Numbered from the stretch's first letter, positions 24,450-34,173 are shown. The stretch is DNA of 64,000 nucleotides from Alphaproteobacteria bacterium (GCA_017938435.1 JAGBBO010000037.1:1-64000); one strand, 5' to 3'. Notes: generated by a model from the letters alone, not told the origin. Program-made: numbers and translations.

Positions 24450-25715
24450 ATGAAAAAAATGCAAAATATGAAAAAAAAGCTGGGTATTTTATTTTCCTCT
24501 GCCTTAATTTTTGGTTGTGAAAGTGCTCCTCAACCACTTCAAGGTAAAAAAATTTCTATATTCAATAAAACCCAAAATCAAAGTATAGAACAAAAACAAA
24601 TTATACTTGAAAAACCATATATAAACAAAGAATGGACATCAACCGGTGGTAATTCTGAAAACAATATGGGACACATCGCAGGACACAAAAAATTTCACAA
24701 ACTTTATTCAAATGATATTGGAACTTCTAGTTCAAAAAAACAAATTCTTTATACCCCTGTTGCAAACGAAGATTTAATTTTTACCATTTCGGGAAATCTT
24801 CGCTTAACTGCAACAAATATAAATACTGGAAAAACAGTTTGGTTTCATAAATTTTCAAACAAAGATTTAATTACATTTGGTGCTCTTGCATTAAATAATA
24901 ATGATTTGTATTTAATAACAAACAACGCACAACTTGTTAAACTTAATGCTAAAACAGGTGAAATCATCTATAGCAAGTATTTCAATACTACTCTAAAATC
25001 TGGGCTTACTTTTTGTAATAACAAACTATTTTTTACAACAGATAATAATGAAACATTTGCAATCAATCCATCAAACGGGGAAAAAGAATATATCCACAAA
25101 ACTATTGAGGAAAGTTCTTCTTTTATAAAAGGTTCCACCCCTGCTTGCAAAGATGATAAACTTATCACTACTTTCTCAAATGGTGAAGTTCATATGATTA
25201 TGGCTGATACATCAACTGCAATATGGCTTGATTCTGCATATAAAATCAATACATCTAATATAAATAACATTTCCGATATCATTGCAAATCCTGTAATAAA
25301 TAAAGATACCGTAATTGTAAAAAGTTATAATGATATTACAAAAGCATTTAACATAAACGATGGCTCTACTATTTGGATTACATCAAACGGTGGTAAAACG
25401 ACTCCTATTATATCAAATAATATTATGTTTGATATAGACAATAACAAAATAGTTTTTGCCTCCAATGCAATAACAGGAAATAAAATTTGGGAAACAAAAC
25501 TTGATATAGGTAAAAATGATATTTTCTTTGATCCTCTTTTAATAAATAATCAACTTATTATCCCTGTATCAAATGGTGATTTAATAAAGGTAAATCCATA
25601 TAATGGTCAGATTATTGAAACGGAAAACCTTACATCAAAAATCGATGTTTCCCCTATTGTCATAAATGACAAGTTAATAATAATTTCCAACGGAGATTTA
25701 GAGGTTTTTAATTAA
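24450..25715 (+). CDS. bamB: BamB-like outer membrane assembly lipoprotein (PQQ-type propeller)
   Basis: This 421-residue protein begins with a signal peptide and a lipobox 'ALIFGC' (Cys at about residue 25). It is followed by a beta-propeller of PQQ-like repeats, visible as 'NINTGKTVWFHKF', 'NAKTGEIIYSKYF', 'NINDGSTIWITSNGGKTTPI', 'NAITGNKIWETKL' and 'NPYNGQIIETENL'. BamB is the lipoprotein scaffold of the BAM complex that inserts outer membrane proteins. Its place after a YfgM-like gene fits. GGAGG precedes the ATG. The stop codon sits in the loop of its own terminator. Confidence 0.88.
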   Translation: MKKMQNMKKKLGILFSSALIFGCESAPQPLQGKKISIFNKTQNQSIEQKQIILEKPYINKEWTSTGGNSENNMGHIAGHKKFHKLYSNDIGTSSSKKQILYTPVANEDLIFTISGNLRLTATNINTGKTVWFHKFSNKDLITFGALALNNNDLYLITNNAQLVKLNAKTGEIIYSKYFNTTLKSGLTFCNNKLFFTTDNNETFAINPSNGEKEYIHKTIEESSSFIKGSTPACKDDKLITTFSNGEVHMIMADTSTAIWLDSAYKINTSNINNISDIIANPVINKDTVIVKSYNDITKAFNINDGSTIWITSNGGKTTPIISNNIMFDIDNNKIVFASNAITGNKIWETKLDIGKNDIFFDPLLINNQLIIPVSNGDLIKVNPYNGQIIETENLTSKIDVSPIVINDKLIIISNGDLEVFN

Positions 25716-25727
25716 ACCTCTTTTTTA
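25701..25727 (+). terminator. Terminator of bamB, overlapping its stop codon
   Basis: GAGGTTT (25701-25707) pairs with AAACCTC (25714-25720), followed by T6. The last codons and the stop of bamB lie in it, and the convergent radical SAM gene ends at 25712. Confidence 0.75.
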
Positions 25728-26770
25728 TTTTTTCTTTTGAAAAAGTTCAATATCTTCTGCCACCATAGATAATCTAAACTATTTTGAAGTTCCCTAAGAT
25801 ATCCTTCATCCATTCTATAACCATGCATAGTTTTAAGTCGTCTTAACACTTTAATAAACTTTTTATATTCTGGATGCGTTGGGTCCCAACAAGTATATCT
25901 TTCATACTCCTCACCCATTTTTGTATTAGGCCAATTTCTATACTTCCAAAAAGCAACCCTTGCTCCTAACTTGTTCCCTAATTTTACAAACTTAGGCATC
26001 TCTTTATAATTCAAAGAATGAGCAACAAAAATCAAAGTAAAATCTATATCTTGTTCTTTTGAAATTTTAGATAAGTACTTTAAATTTTTAATAATTTGTT
26101 CCCAATGTCCACCACGAACAATTTTTTCATAAGTTTTCTTTGTCGCAGCATGCACAGAAATTTCAATCCTATGAATTTTATTTTCTAAACCAAAATCTTT
26201 TATATGTTTTTCATCAAACAAAAGACCATTAGAATGAACTTGGAACTCTAACAAAGGATATGTATCTGTAAGTTTATTAACAACATGTTTCAAATGATTA
26301 CTTGTAAATAATTCACCGCCACCGTTAAGATAAATCAAATCTGCATTTTTACAAATATGCACAATTTTATCAGCAACCTCATCAAAACATTTTGTTTGCT
26401 CTTTTGTTTCCACATCCAAAACATCACGGCATGTTTTACATCTTACATTACAAGACCTAACATAACTTAAATTCACAGTCTGTGGAAACGGAGGATGTAA
26501 AAAATTTTCATCTTTTGGATAATCTTCTTTATTAAATCTACAAAATTCGTGCCATTCACCACAAATATCTAAATTGCAATATTTATAGCTCCCATCTAAA
26601 ATAGATTTTCTAAATTCTGTTGCCTTTTCCCCATACCACATATCTTCAAATGAATCTTTGAAAATATTACCAATAAAATAGTTGTTATTATAAGCCGGAC
26701 AACAAAAAGAAACATTACCATCCCACTCAATAGTAAATCTCATAAATGGAAAAGAACAATACTTTTTCAT
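25712..26770 (-). CDS. Radical SAM protein with an N-terminal SPASM-like cysteine region
   Basis: This 352-residue protein has the radical SAM cluster motif 'CNVRCKTC' (CxxxCxxC, about residues 109-116). The following 'LIYLNGGGELFTS' and 'HSNGLLFDEKHIKDF' fit the SAM-binding barrel. Ahead of it, the first ~85 residues carry 'CSFPFMRFTIEWDGNVSFCC', 'IGNIFKDSFEDMWYG' and a later Cys pair, which is the pattern normally found C-terminally in SPASM domains, so the auxiliary cluster domain is N-terminal here. Start ATG 26770 has GGAGG 7 nt upstream. Substrate unknown. It converges with bamB (stops overlap by 4 bp). Confidence 0.8.
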   Translation of the reverse strand: MKKYCSFPFMRFTIEWDGNVSFCCPAYNNNYFIGNIFKDSFEDMWYGEKATEFRKSILDGSYKYCNLDICGEWHEFCRFNKEDYPKDENFLHPPFPQTVNLSYVRSCNVRCKTCRDVLDVETKEQTKCFDEVADKIVHICKNADLIYLNGGGELFTSNHLKHVVNKLTDTYPLLEFQVHSNGLLFDEKHIKDFGLENKIHRIEISVHAATKKTYEKIVRGGHWEQIIKNLKYLSKISKEQDIDFTLIFVAHSLNYKEMPKFVKLGNKLGARVAFWKYRNWPNTKMGEEYERYTCWDPTHPEYKKFIKVLRRLKTMHGYRMDEGYLRELQNSLDYLWWQKILNFFKRKNKKEV

Positions 26771-26786
26771 CAACTATCCTCCATAT

Positions 26787-28628
26787 TTACTTTTTAACAT
26801 ATTTCAATAATGCTGTCAATCCAGCAGGTGTCATCCCAGGGATTCGCGATGCACTAGCCAAAGTAGTAGGCTTCGCCTTTTTAAGTTTAGCCCTCAATTC
26901 CAAATTAAGTCCACCTATTTTATCATAATCAATGTTATAAGGTATCTTTAATTCTTGATCTTTTTTATACGAAGCAATATCCATTTCCTGTCGTTTAAGA
27001 TATCCTTGATATTTACCCTCAATTTCAACTTGTTTAATAATATTATAAGGATATTCTGCCACTTCTGGAAAAATAGTTTCAATTTTATTCATATCAAGTT
27101 CACTATATTTCAAAGCCTCATAAGCATCAGACCCAGCGGCACCACAACCTTCACATTCAACAAGTTTAAGTTTTTTATTATTTAATTTTTTTGATTTCAA
27201 AAAAGTTTTAAGATTCACAATCTGTTTCATTTTTTCATCAAAAAGTTTTTTTCTTTTTTCTCCAACACAACCAATCTTTATACCAATAGAAGTAAGTCTT
27301 TGGTCCGCATTATCAGCCCTAATACTTAAACGATATTCAGATCTTGCAGTAAACATTCTGTATGGCTCATCAACACCCAAAGTAGTAATATCATCAACCA
27401 ATACACCAATATATGCCTGACTTCTATCAAGAACTAATTCATCTTCCCCTTTTGCAAAAAGCCCTGCATTTATTCCAGCCAAAATACCCTGAGATGCAGC
27501 CTCTTCATAACCACTTGTTCCATTTATTTGACCTGCAAAATAAAGTCCATTTATTCTTTTTGAACCAAGTGTTGGTTTAAGTTCTCTTGCATCAATCGCA
27601 TCATATTCAATCGCATAACCATAACGAAGAATTTTTACATTTTCCAATCCCTTTATCGAATGTATAAAATCTTCTTGCACATCTTTTGGTAAAGAGGTTG
27701 AAATACCATTAGGATAAATAACATCTGAACCATATCCTTCTTGTTCCAAAAATATATGATGAGAAGGATGTGATGCAAACCTAACAACTTTATCTTCGAT
27801 ACTTGGGCAATATCTTGGCCCAATAGATTTTATCTGACCATTATAAAGAGGAGTTCTATCTTTGTTATCAGTAATAATTTTATGTGTCTTTGCATTAGTA
27901 TAAGTTATATAACAAGGTAGCAATTCTTGGGAAATTTTATCTGTCATATAAGAAAATGCTTCCGGAGGATTATCACTTTCCTGACACTCTAACCCATCAT
28001 AATTTATTGTAGCCATAGAAAGTCTTGCTGGTGTTCCAGTTTTAAGTCTTAATATTTCAAAGCCAGCTTTTTTTAATGATTCTGTGATTCCATAACTTGC
28101 CTTTTCTCCAACTCTACCACCCTTAGTTTGTTCTTCACCTGTATGCATAACACCATTTAAAAAAGTTCCAGTAGTAAGAACAACTGATTTACAATTTATT
28201 ATTCCATTAGATTTTAAAACAATACCACAAACATTTTCAAATTTATCATCAAACAAAATTTCAACAGCTTCATCTTCTATGATATCCAAAGTTTTCTGCT
28301 CTGCTAAAATTTCATTAACTGCTTTTTTATACAAAGTTCTATCAGCTTGAGCTCTTGGTCCTTGAACCGCAGCACCCTTTGATGCATTAAGAACTCTAAA
28401 CTGAGTTCCTGCTTTATCAATAGCCCTTGCCATAACACCATCAAGAGCATCTATTTCACGAACCAAATGTCCTTTCCCAAGACCACCAATAGATGGATTA
28501 CATGACATTTCACCAATATTTGTTTTCATAAAAGTAACAAGTGCAGTTCTAAGTCCTAATCTTGCAGAAGCAGAACTTGCCTCTATTCCTGCATGACCAC
28601 CACCTATGACAACAACATCATAATTCAT
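26787..28628 (-). CDS. mnmG: tRNA uridine-5-carboxymethylaminomethyl modification enzyme MnmG
   Basis: This 613-residue FAD enzyme, with MnmE, makes the cmnm5U modification at the tRNA wobble base. It shows the FAD motif 'VVVIGGGHAGIEASSASARL', 'SCNPSIGGLGKGHLVREID', 'TGTFLNGVMHTGEEQTKGGR' and a C-terminal GidA-associated helical domain ending 'SASRIPGMTPAGLTALLKY'. The start at 28628 begins exactly at the FAD motif and has GAGG upstream; the longer frame to 28655 lacks support. In many relatives it is beside rsmG-parAB; here those lie ~13 kb away. Confidence 0.96.
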   Translation of the reverse strand: MNYDVVVIGGGHAGIEASSASARLGLRTALVTFMKTNIGEMSCNPSIGGLGKGHLVREIDALDGVMARAIDKAGTQFRVLNASKGAAVQGPRAQADRTLYKKAVNEILAEQKTLDIIEDEAVEILFDDKFENVCGIVLKSNGIINCKSVVLTTGTFLNGVMHTGEEQTKGGRVGEKASYGITESLKKAGFEILRLKTGTPARLSMATINYDGLECQESDNPPEAFSYMTDKISQELLPCYITYTNAKTHKIITDNKDRTPLYNGQIKSIGPRYCPSIEDKVVRFASHPSHHIFLEQEGYGSDVIYPNGISTSLPKDVQEDFIHSIKGLENVKILRYGYAIEYDAIDARELKPTLGSKRINGLYFAGQINGTSGYEEAASQGILAGINAGLFAKGEDELVLDRSQAYIGVLVDDITTLGVDEPYRMFTARSEYRLSIRADNADQRLTSIGIKIGCVGEKRKKLFDEKMKQIVNLKTFLKSKKLNNKKLKLVECEGCGAAGSDAYEALKYSELDMNKIETIFPEVAEYPYNIIKQVEIEGKYQGYLKRQEMDIASYKKDQELKIPYNIDYDKIGGLNLELRAKLKKAKPTTLASASRIPGMTPAGLTALLKYVKK

Positions 28629-28704
28629 TTTTTGCCTCAAATTTAATAAAAACACCTTGCTATATTATAGCAATAATCAGAATAATATCAATTATTTTTA
28701 AAAA

Positions 28705-29487
28705 TTATCTACTATTTTCTTGTGATAAAAGAAGAGTAATAGCAAATGGAAGTATAGTTATATATTCTTCTTTATCAATCATAGCATCAGGTTTCATACC
28801 TGCTAAAAAATCAACTTTTGATTTTTCTTTGTTATAACCAACAGCAATAGTTTTCATTCCTGCATCTTTACCCATTTGAATATCACATGGAGAATCCCCA
28901 ATCATCACAGATCTATCCAAAGGAATACCAACTTCTTGAGCAATATAATTTACAATAGCAGTATTAGGTTTATCATCAAAATTCTTACCACCTTCTGTTG
29001 CTTCAATAATTGAAAAATAATCTCTCATACCGTGCATTTTCATAAATGTTAAAATAGAAGTCAAATCGCGTGACGAAGCAATCGCAAGGGCAATATCTGT
29101 TTTTGCTAATGATTTAATAACACTTTTCATATTATCGTAAAAATACATTTGTTTTATATATTGCGTTTCATTGGAAAGTTTTGTAATCAAAGGTTGATAT
29201 TTTTTCAGATAAATTTGTTTTTGTTCTTCCAAATCCTTACCCCAACCAAAATACTCTTTATCCCAGTTTGTAAAAACATTTTTTACTATATATTCAGAAT
29301 GAGGAAGATTAAGTCTTTTCATCGCATCTTCCATCAAGATATAAAACATTTCTTGAGATTTAACCAAAGTTTCATCAAAATCAAAAACAGCCAATCTTGA
29401 TTTTTCAACTGGTTCTTTTCCAAATGAGTAAACTGACACAGCATTAAACTTTTCTTTTAATTTAGCATTTTTTTCTATTGAATTCAT
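28705..29487 (-). CDS. HAD-family hydrolase (phosphatase-like)
   Basis: This 260-residue protein has the four HAD motifs: 'LAVFDFDETLVKS' (nucleophile Asp-x-Asp), 'ALAIASSRDL', a Lys in 'DDKPNTAIVNYI', and 'VMIGDSPCDIQMGKDAGMKT'. The helical cap between motifs I and II is of the C1 type as in phosphoglycolate phosphatase relatives. An N-terminal extension of ~30 residues precedes motif I. Substrate cannot be told; likely a cytosolic sugar- or nucleotide-phosphate phosphatase. It precedes mnmG on the same strand with a ~76-bp gap and is divergent from ileS. Confidence 0.85.
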   Translation of the reverse strand: MNSIEKNAKLKEKFNAVSVYSFGKEPVEKSRLAVFDFDETLVKSQEMFYILMEDAMKRLNLPHSEYIVKNVFTNWDKEYFGWGKDLEEQKQIYLKKYQPLITKLSNETQYIKQMYFYDNMKSVIKSLAKTDIALAIASSRDLTSILTFMKMHGMRDYFSIIEATEGGKNFDDKPNTAIVNYIAQEVGIPLDRSVMIGDSPCDIQMGKDAGMKTIAVGYNKEKSKVDFLAGMKPDAMIDKEEYITILPFAITLLLSQENSR

Positions 29488-29550
29488 TTTAAAACCTTAT
29501 TATCATAGTTCTATTATTAAATATGACGAATATTAACAAAGGAAATAATT

Positions 29551-32500
29551 ATGTCAAGTAAAAATATTTATCCTGAATCTGTTGCAAAACCAAATTTTCC
29601 AGAAATAGAAGAAAAAGTTCTTGCTTTTTGGAACAAAGAAAAAATTTTCGAACGCTCAGTTGATGAACGCGATGAAAAGGACGAATTTGTTTTTTATGAT
29701 GGACCTCCATTTGCAAATGGACTTCCTCATTATGGTCATGTGTTGCAAAGTTTTGCAAAGGATACCGTTGCTCGTTATCAAACAATGCTTGGAAACAAAG
29801 TAAAACGCCGTTGGGGTTGGGATTGTCATGGACTTCCACCTGAACTTAAAACAGAAAAAGAACTTGGCATTTCTGGTAAAAAAGCTATTGAAAATTATGG
29901 CGTTGATAAATTTACAACAAAATGTCGTGAAGATGTATTGACCTATACCAATGAATGGAAAGGTATTATTAACCGTCTTGGTCGTTGGGTTGATATGGAA
30001 AATTCTTATAAAACAATGGACAAGGAATATTCTGAAAGTATTCTTTGGGCATTCAAAACACTATATGAAAAAGGACTTCTTTACGAAGATTTTCGTATCC
30101 TTCCATATTCATGGGCTGCGGAAACACCTCTTTCAAATTTTGAAGTAAACCAAGGTTATCAGGATAAAACAGATAATACTGCAACTGTTAAATTTAATCT
30201 TGAAAATGGTTTAACACTTCTTGCATGGACAACAACACCATGGACTCTTCCATCAAATTTAATGCTTGTTGTTGGTCGCGACATTGATTACTCAATTTAC
30301 GAATTAAATGGTGAAAAATTAGTTCTCGCTACTGCTCGCACATCTGCATATAAAAAAGAACTTGCAAATGCAACATTTATTCGCGAAATCAAAGGAAGCG
30401 AACTTGTTGGTTTACATTATACACCACTTTTCCCATACTTTGCAGATTATCGTGAAAAATATGATGCTTTCCAAGTTTTATCTGGGGAATATGTTTCAAT
30501 CGAAGATGGAACCGGTGTTGTTCATACTGCACCTGGATTTGGTGAAGACGATTTTAATGTATGTAAATCTTTCAACAAAGATTTTCCTGTTCTTTGCCCT
30601 GTTGATGGCGAAGGTAAATTTACATCCGAAGTTTCTGACTATGCTGGTATGCAAGTATTTGATACAAATGACTTAATATTTACAAAATTAAAGGAAGAAG
30701 GTAAACTTTTCCAAAAATCACAAATTACTCACTCATATCCTTTCTGTTGGAGAACTGATAAACCTCTTATCTATAAAGCAATGAGCTCTTGGTTCGTTCG
30801 TGTAGAAAACATAAAGGACGAGTTAATCAAAGCAAATGAAAATATAACATGGATTCCTGAACATATTAAATATGGTCGTTTTGGAAAATGGTTAGAGGGT
30901 GCTCGTGATTGGTCTATTTCAAGAAACAGATTCTGGGGTGTTCCACTTCCTGTTTGGAAATCTGATGATCCAAAATATCCAAGGATTGATGTTTTTGGAT
31001 CTATTGCTGAAATTGAAAAGGCATCAGGTATGAAAGTTGTTGATTTACACCGTCCATACATTGATAAAATTGTATATCCAAACCCTGATGATCCGACTGG
31101 AAAATCAATGATGCGTCGTATTCCTGATGTATTTGATTGTTGGTTTGAAAGTGGTTCCATGCCATTTGCATCTTGCCACTATCCATTTGAAAACAAAGAT
31201 TGGTTTGATAAACACTTCCCTGCTGACTTCATCATCGAAGGAACTGACCAAACTCGTGGTTGGTTCTATACACTAACCGTTTTAGGTGTAGCATTATTTG
31301 GTCGTGCTCCATTCAAAACTTGTGTATGCTCTGGTTTTGTCTTTGATGAAAAGGGTCAAAAATTATCAAAAAAACTTAAAAATTATTCTGAACCAACTGA
31401 ATTTTTTAATAAATACGGTTCTGATGCCCTTCGTTGGATAATGTTATCATCTCCGGCATTAAGGGGTGAAATGATTAGATTATCAAAAGAAGGAACTGAA
31501 ATTGCAGTATCTTCAAGAAAGGCTCAAATTCCATACTACAACGCATATCACTTCTTTACATTATATGCAAATGCTGATGGAATAAAGGCTGAATATAATA
31601 CATCATCTGATGAAATTATGGATAAATACATACTTTCAAAACTTGAGGAATTAAAGGAAAAAACAAAAATTTGTATGGATAATTATGATATTGCAACCTT
31701 TACAACATTATGTGAAAGATTCCTTGATATCCTTAATAACTGGTATATTCGTCAATGCCGTGAAAGATTCTGGGGAACAAGCGTTTCAAAAGAAACTCAA
31801 ATCAAGGCATTTAATACACTCTACACTGTATTAATTGATATAACAAAGATTATGGCACCACTTATGCCATTTATCACTGATTTTATTTATAAAAATTTAA
31901 CCGGAGAAAGTTCTGTTCACCTATCTCTTTATGCACAACCAACTGGTATAAAAGATACTGATTTAATCTCTGTTATGGATACAGTAATTTCTATCTGCTC
32001 AAGTGCGAAAACACTTCGTGAAGAAGCAAAAATCCGTAACCGTCAACCATTATCACTTATGACTATAGCATCTCCAAAATCTGAAATGTTAAAACCATAT
32101 ACTGATATTATAAAAACAGAGTGTAATGTAAAAGAAATTGCATTTACAACAGATATTGATAAATATGCAAAAAAACTTCTTTATATTTACACTCCTATTG
32201 TTGGAAAACGCCTTGGTCGTGCATTAGCAGAAATTCAAAAAGCTGCAAAACAAAACCAATACGAAATAGTTGATGGTATTTGCAAGATTGCTGGTTATGA
32301 ATTACAACCAAACGAATTTGAAATAAAGGTCGAAGTTATTGGTAATTTCAAAGGAAAATCAACATCAGATAACTCTGCTGTTGTTTTGCTTGATACAAAC
32401 ATAACACCTGAACTTAAAATCGAAGGAATTATCCGTGATTTCATTCGTGCAATCCAAGAAAATAGAAAAAATCAAAACTTTAATATTTCAGACAGAATAA

Positions 32501-32664
32501 CACTTAAATATTTTTCAACTTCTAATGAAATTATTGATGGTGTTAAAAAATTTGAATCTGAAATTTCTTCAACAACACTAGCAACTGAAATTTCTCTTGC
32601 TACTGCACCATTACATGAAGAATTAGAAGATTCAGATTTAACTTTCGAAATAAATAAAATATAA
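29551..32664 (+). CDS. ileS: Isoleucyl-tRNA synthetase, type 2 (eukaryote-like)
   Basis: This 1037-residue class I synthetase charges tRNA-Ile. The HIGH motif is 'GPPFANGLPHYGHVL' and the KMSKS loop is 'GQKLSKKLKNYSEPTE'. These variants, the 'GLPPELKTEKELGI' segment and the length indicate the type-2 (eukaryote-like) IleRS rather than the E. coli type. CP1 editing residues are visible as 'WTTTPWTLPSNL' and 'VHTAPGFGEDDF'. Type-2 enzymes are generally insensitive to mupirocin, a property of the class and not shown here. No C-terminal zinc ribbon of the type-1 enzyme is seen. The gene stands alone, with terminator. Confidence 0.95.
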   Translation: MSSKNIYPESVAKPNFPEIEEKVLAFWNKEKIFERSVDERDEKDEFVFYDGPPFANGLPHYGHVLQSFAKDTVARYQTMLGNKVKRRWGWDCHGLPPELKTEKELGISGKKAIENYGVDKFTTKCREDVLTYTNEWKGIINRLGRWVDMENSYKTMDKEYSESILWAFKTLYEKGLLYEDFRILPYSWAAETPLSNFEVNQGYQDKTDNTATVKFNLENGLTLLAWTTTPWTLPSNLMLVVGRDIDYSIYELNGEKLVLATARTSAYKKELANATFIREIKGSELVGLHYTPLFPYFADYREKYDAFQVLSGEYVSIEDGTGVVHTAPGFGEDDFNVCKSFNKDFPVLCPVDGEGKFTSEVSDYAGMQVFDTNDLIFTKLKEEGKLFQKSQITHSYPFCWRTDKPLIYKAMSSWFVRVENIKDELIKANENITWIPEHIKYGRFGKWLEGARDWSISRNRFWGVPLPVWKSDDPKYPRIDVFGSIAEIEKASGMKVVDLHRPYIDKIVYPNPDDPTGKSMMRRIPDVFDCWFESGSMPFASCHYPFENKDWFDKHFPADFIIEGTDQTRGWFYTLTVLGVALFGRAPFKTCVCSGFVFDEKGQKLSKKLKNYSEPTEFFNKYGSDALRWIMLSSPALRGEMIRLSKEGTEIAVSSRKAQIPYYNAYHFFTLYANADGIKAEYNTSSDEIMDKYILSKLEELKEKTKICMDNYDIATFTTLCERFLDILNNWYIRQCRERFWGTSVSKETQIKAFNTLYTVLIDITKIMAPLMPFITDFIYKNLTGESSVHLSLYAQPTGIKDTDLISVMDTVISICSSAKTLREEAKIRNRQPLSLMTIASPKSEMLKPYTDIIKTECNVKEIAFTTDIDKYAKKLLYIYTPIVGKRLGRALAEIQKAAKQNQYEIVDGICKIAGYELQPNEFEIKVEVIGNFKGKSTSDNSAVVLLDTNITPELKIEGIIRDFIRAIQENRKNQNFNISDRITLKYFSTSNEIIDGVKKFESEISSTTLATEISLATAPLHEELEDSDLTFEINKI

Positions 32665-32668
32665 AAAA

Positions 32669-32701
32669 GAACTGGGATTTAAAAGATCCCAGTTTTTTTT
32701 A
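32669..32701. terminator. Bidirectional terminator between ileS and the 147-residue unknown
   Basis: AACTGGGAT (32670-32678) pairs with ATCCCAGTT (32686-32694), with T8 on the plus strand and an A-run giving T on the minus strand. Confidence 0.85.
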
Positions 32702-33142
32702 TCTTGTTTTTTGATTATAAATATCTGGAATATTCAAATTATGATTTGAAACAACTTTTTGTAGAAGTTGTCTTAACTTATCTTCTGAAACAAACCCCCT
32801 AACAAAATCAGCAACAACACTTGAAATATATTGTTTTTCTTCCATAATAGTTTTGCCTTCTTTTTTAGCAATATCCATAACTGCTTGATTATTAACAAAA
32901 GTTCCTGTTTGATATCTCATATTATTCATAACAGCATTTCCATATTCGTCCTCTGAAAATACACCTAAAATCATATAATCGGATTGTTTAATACCTTTTT
33001 TATCCAATATTTGACGAAGATAATAATGTCCCAAATGAATAACTTCAATTTTACCATCAACTTCATTTGCAAAATTATCATAAACTTTTTCAATTTTGCC
33101 AGTTTTTTTATTAAAATATACAATAAAACTTATAAGTTTCAT
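32699..33142 (-). CDS. Uncharacterised 147-residue protein
   Basis: Not recognised. Soluble protein starting 'MKLISFIVYFNKKTGKIEKV', probably a small alpha/beta domain, with 'DYMILGVFSEDEYGNAVMNN' in the middle and a helical C-terminal part 'ADFVRGFVSEDKLRQLLQKV'. No cysteine motif, signal peptide or membrane segment. The start at 33142 is preferred to 33160 because AGAGG lies 6 nt before it. It stands alone, sharing a terminator with ileS, and is divergent from the unknown gene at 33257. Confidence 0.7.
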   Translation of the reverse strand: MKLISFIVYFNKKTGKIEKVYDNFANEVDGKIEVIHLGHYYLRQILDKKGIKQSDYMILGVFSEDEYGNAVMNNMRYQTGTFVNNQAVMDIAKKEGKTIMEEKQYISSVVADFVRGFVSEDKLRQLLQKVVSNHNLNIPDIYNQKTR

Positions 33143-33256
33143 AATAACCTCTTTGTTCAAAGTTTTAATTATTTATACCAAAATTTTTTGATTTGTCAAC
33201 AAATAATAATAGTATTTAATCAAAAAATATATTATAATGAAACAAAGGGGATAAAA

Positions 33257-33592
33257 ATGATAAAACAAGAAAAACTTTATTTAATTATAACCAATAAAAA
33301 CAATGAAAAATGCCTTTTTCTTACACCTCAAACTATTTCTAAACTATTACCTATAAAACCAGAAATACTATATGATGGTGGCGAACATGCCATATTATAT
33401 CGTAATACACAAGAAACAATCATACTTGACTATCTACCATCATCACAAAGGGAAGATTTAAAAACCCTTTCTGAAATATTAACTGTTGAATATGATGTTA
33501 ATACAAAAACTATTGTAAACGAATATATTTCAAAAGTTACTATAGTAAACAAGATACCTGATATATCAAATGATTTAGAAATAAAAAAATAG
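33257..33592 (+). CDS. Uncharacterised 111-residue protein
   Basis: Not recognised. It is a soluble, Ile/Lys-rich alpha/beta-looking protein with 'EKLYLIITNKNNEKCLFLTP' at the start and 'GGEHAILYRNTQETIILDYL' in the middle. A longer open frame exists upstream to 32984, but it overlaps the divergent gene and has no ribosome site; ATG 33257 has AAAGGGGA 6 nt before it and a TATAAT at 33233-33238 upstream. Its stop codon overlaps a terminator shared with hsp20. Confidence 0.65.
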   Translation: MIKQEKLYLIITNKNNEKCLFLTPQTISKLLPIKPEILYDGGEHAILYRNTQETIILDYLPSSQREDLKTLSEILTVEYDVNTKTIVNEYISKVTIVNKIPDISNDLEIKK

Positions 33593-33613
33593 GCATATTT
33601 CTATGCCTTTTTA
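33588..33613. terminator. Bidirectional terminator overlapping two stop codons
   Basis: AGGCATA (33591-33597) pairs with TATGCCT (33602-33608). The stop codons of the 33257 gene (33590-33592) and hsp20 (33601-33603) both lie in the hairpin. A/T runs flank both sides. Confidence 0.85.
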
Positions 33614-34089
33614 ACCTTTATTTTATGTATTTTTTGTTTTGCTAGTTCTGTTTTTGGAAGATTGATTTTTAATACCCCATTTGTAAATTTTGCATCAATC
33701 TTATCAATATCAACATCACTTGGTAATGCAACAGTTCTACTAACCATACCATACGATCGTTCGGAAAAATACATACCATCGGTTTTTTCTTCAAAATCGT
33801 TGTGTTTTTCACCTCGTATAGTTAGAAAACCATCATCCGACACATCAATATCTATATCATCATCTTTCATTCCAGGAAGCTCTGCTTGAATTTGCACATT
33901 ATTTTCACCATCAATCATCTCGATTTTTGGTTCAATAAAATCAAAATCCCCAAGTGGAGTTAACGGATAATCCAAAATATTAAAAAAATTATCAAAAGCA
34001 CGATTTATATTGTGGCGAAGTTCGCCAAGTTTCTTACCATACTGCTTGGATGGAAGATTTTTTCTACCTTCTGATTTGCTATACACCAT
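33601..34089 (-). CDS. Small heat shock protein (Hsp20/alpha-crystallin)
   Basis: This 162-residue chaperone has the alpha-crystallin domain from about residue 55: 'IEPKIEMIDGENNVQIQAEL', 'ELPGMKDDDIDIDVSDDGFL', 'YFSERSYGMVSRTVALP' and the closing 'NGVLKINLPK' (GxLxxxLPK). It holds unfolding proteins in solution during stress. The start at 34089 is chosen because GGGAGG lies 6 nt upstream; the longer frame starts before the ribosome site. The leader has the U-rich/A-rich run CTTTTTTAAAAGGGAGG, which could mask the ribosome site like a thermometer, but this is only a possibility. Confidence 0.9.
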   Translation of the reverse strand: MVYSKSEGRKNLPSKQYGKKLGELRHNINRAFDNFFNILDYPLTPLGDFDFIEPKIEMIDGENNVQIQAELPGMKDDDIDIDVSDDGFLTIRGEKHNDFEEKTDGMYFSERSYGMVSRTVALPSDVDIDKIDAKFTNGVLKINLPKTELAKQKIHKIKVKKA

Positions 34090-34173
34090 ATTGTACCTCC
34101 CTTTTAAAAAAGCCACACTATAGTAAGGATAGCACCAAACAAAATCTAATTAAATAGGTATATCTTCAAAATC

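Noticed and set aside
34090-34140. ROSE or CIRCE heat-shock element before hsp20
   Set aside because: No CIRCE inverted repeat is present. The U-rich leader could pair weakly near the ribosome site, but there is no clear thermometer fold.
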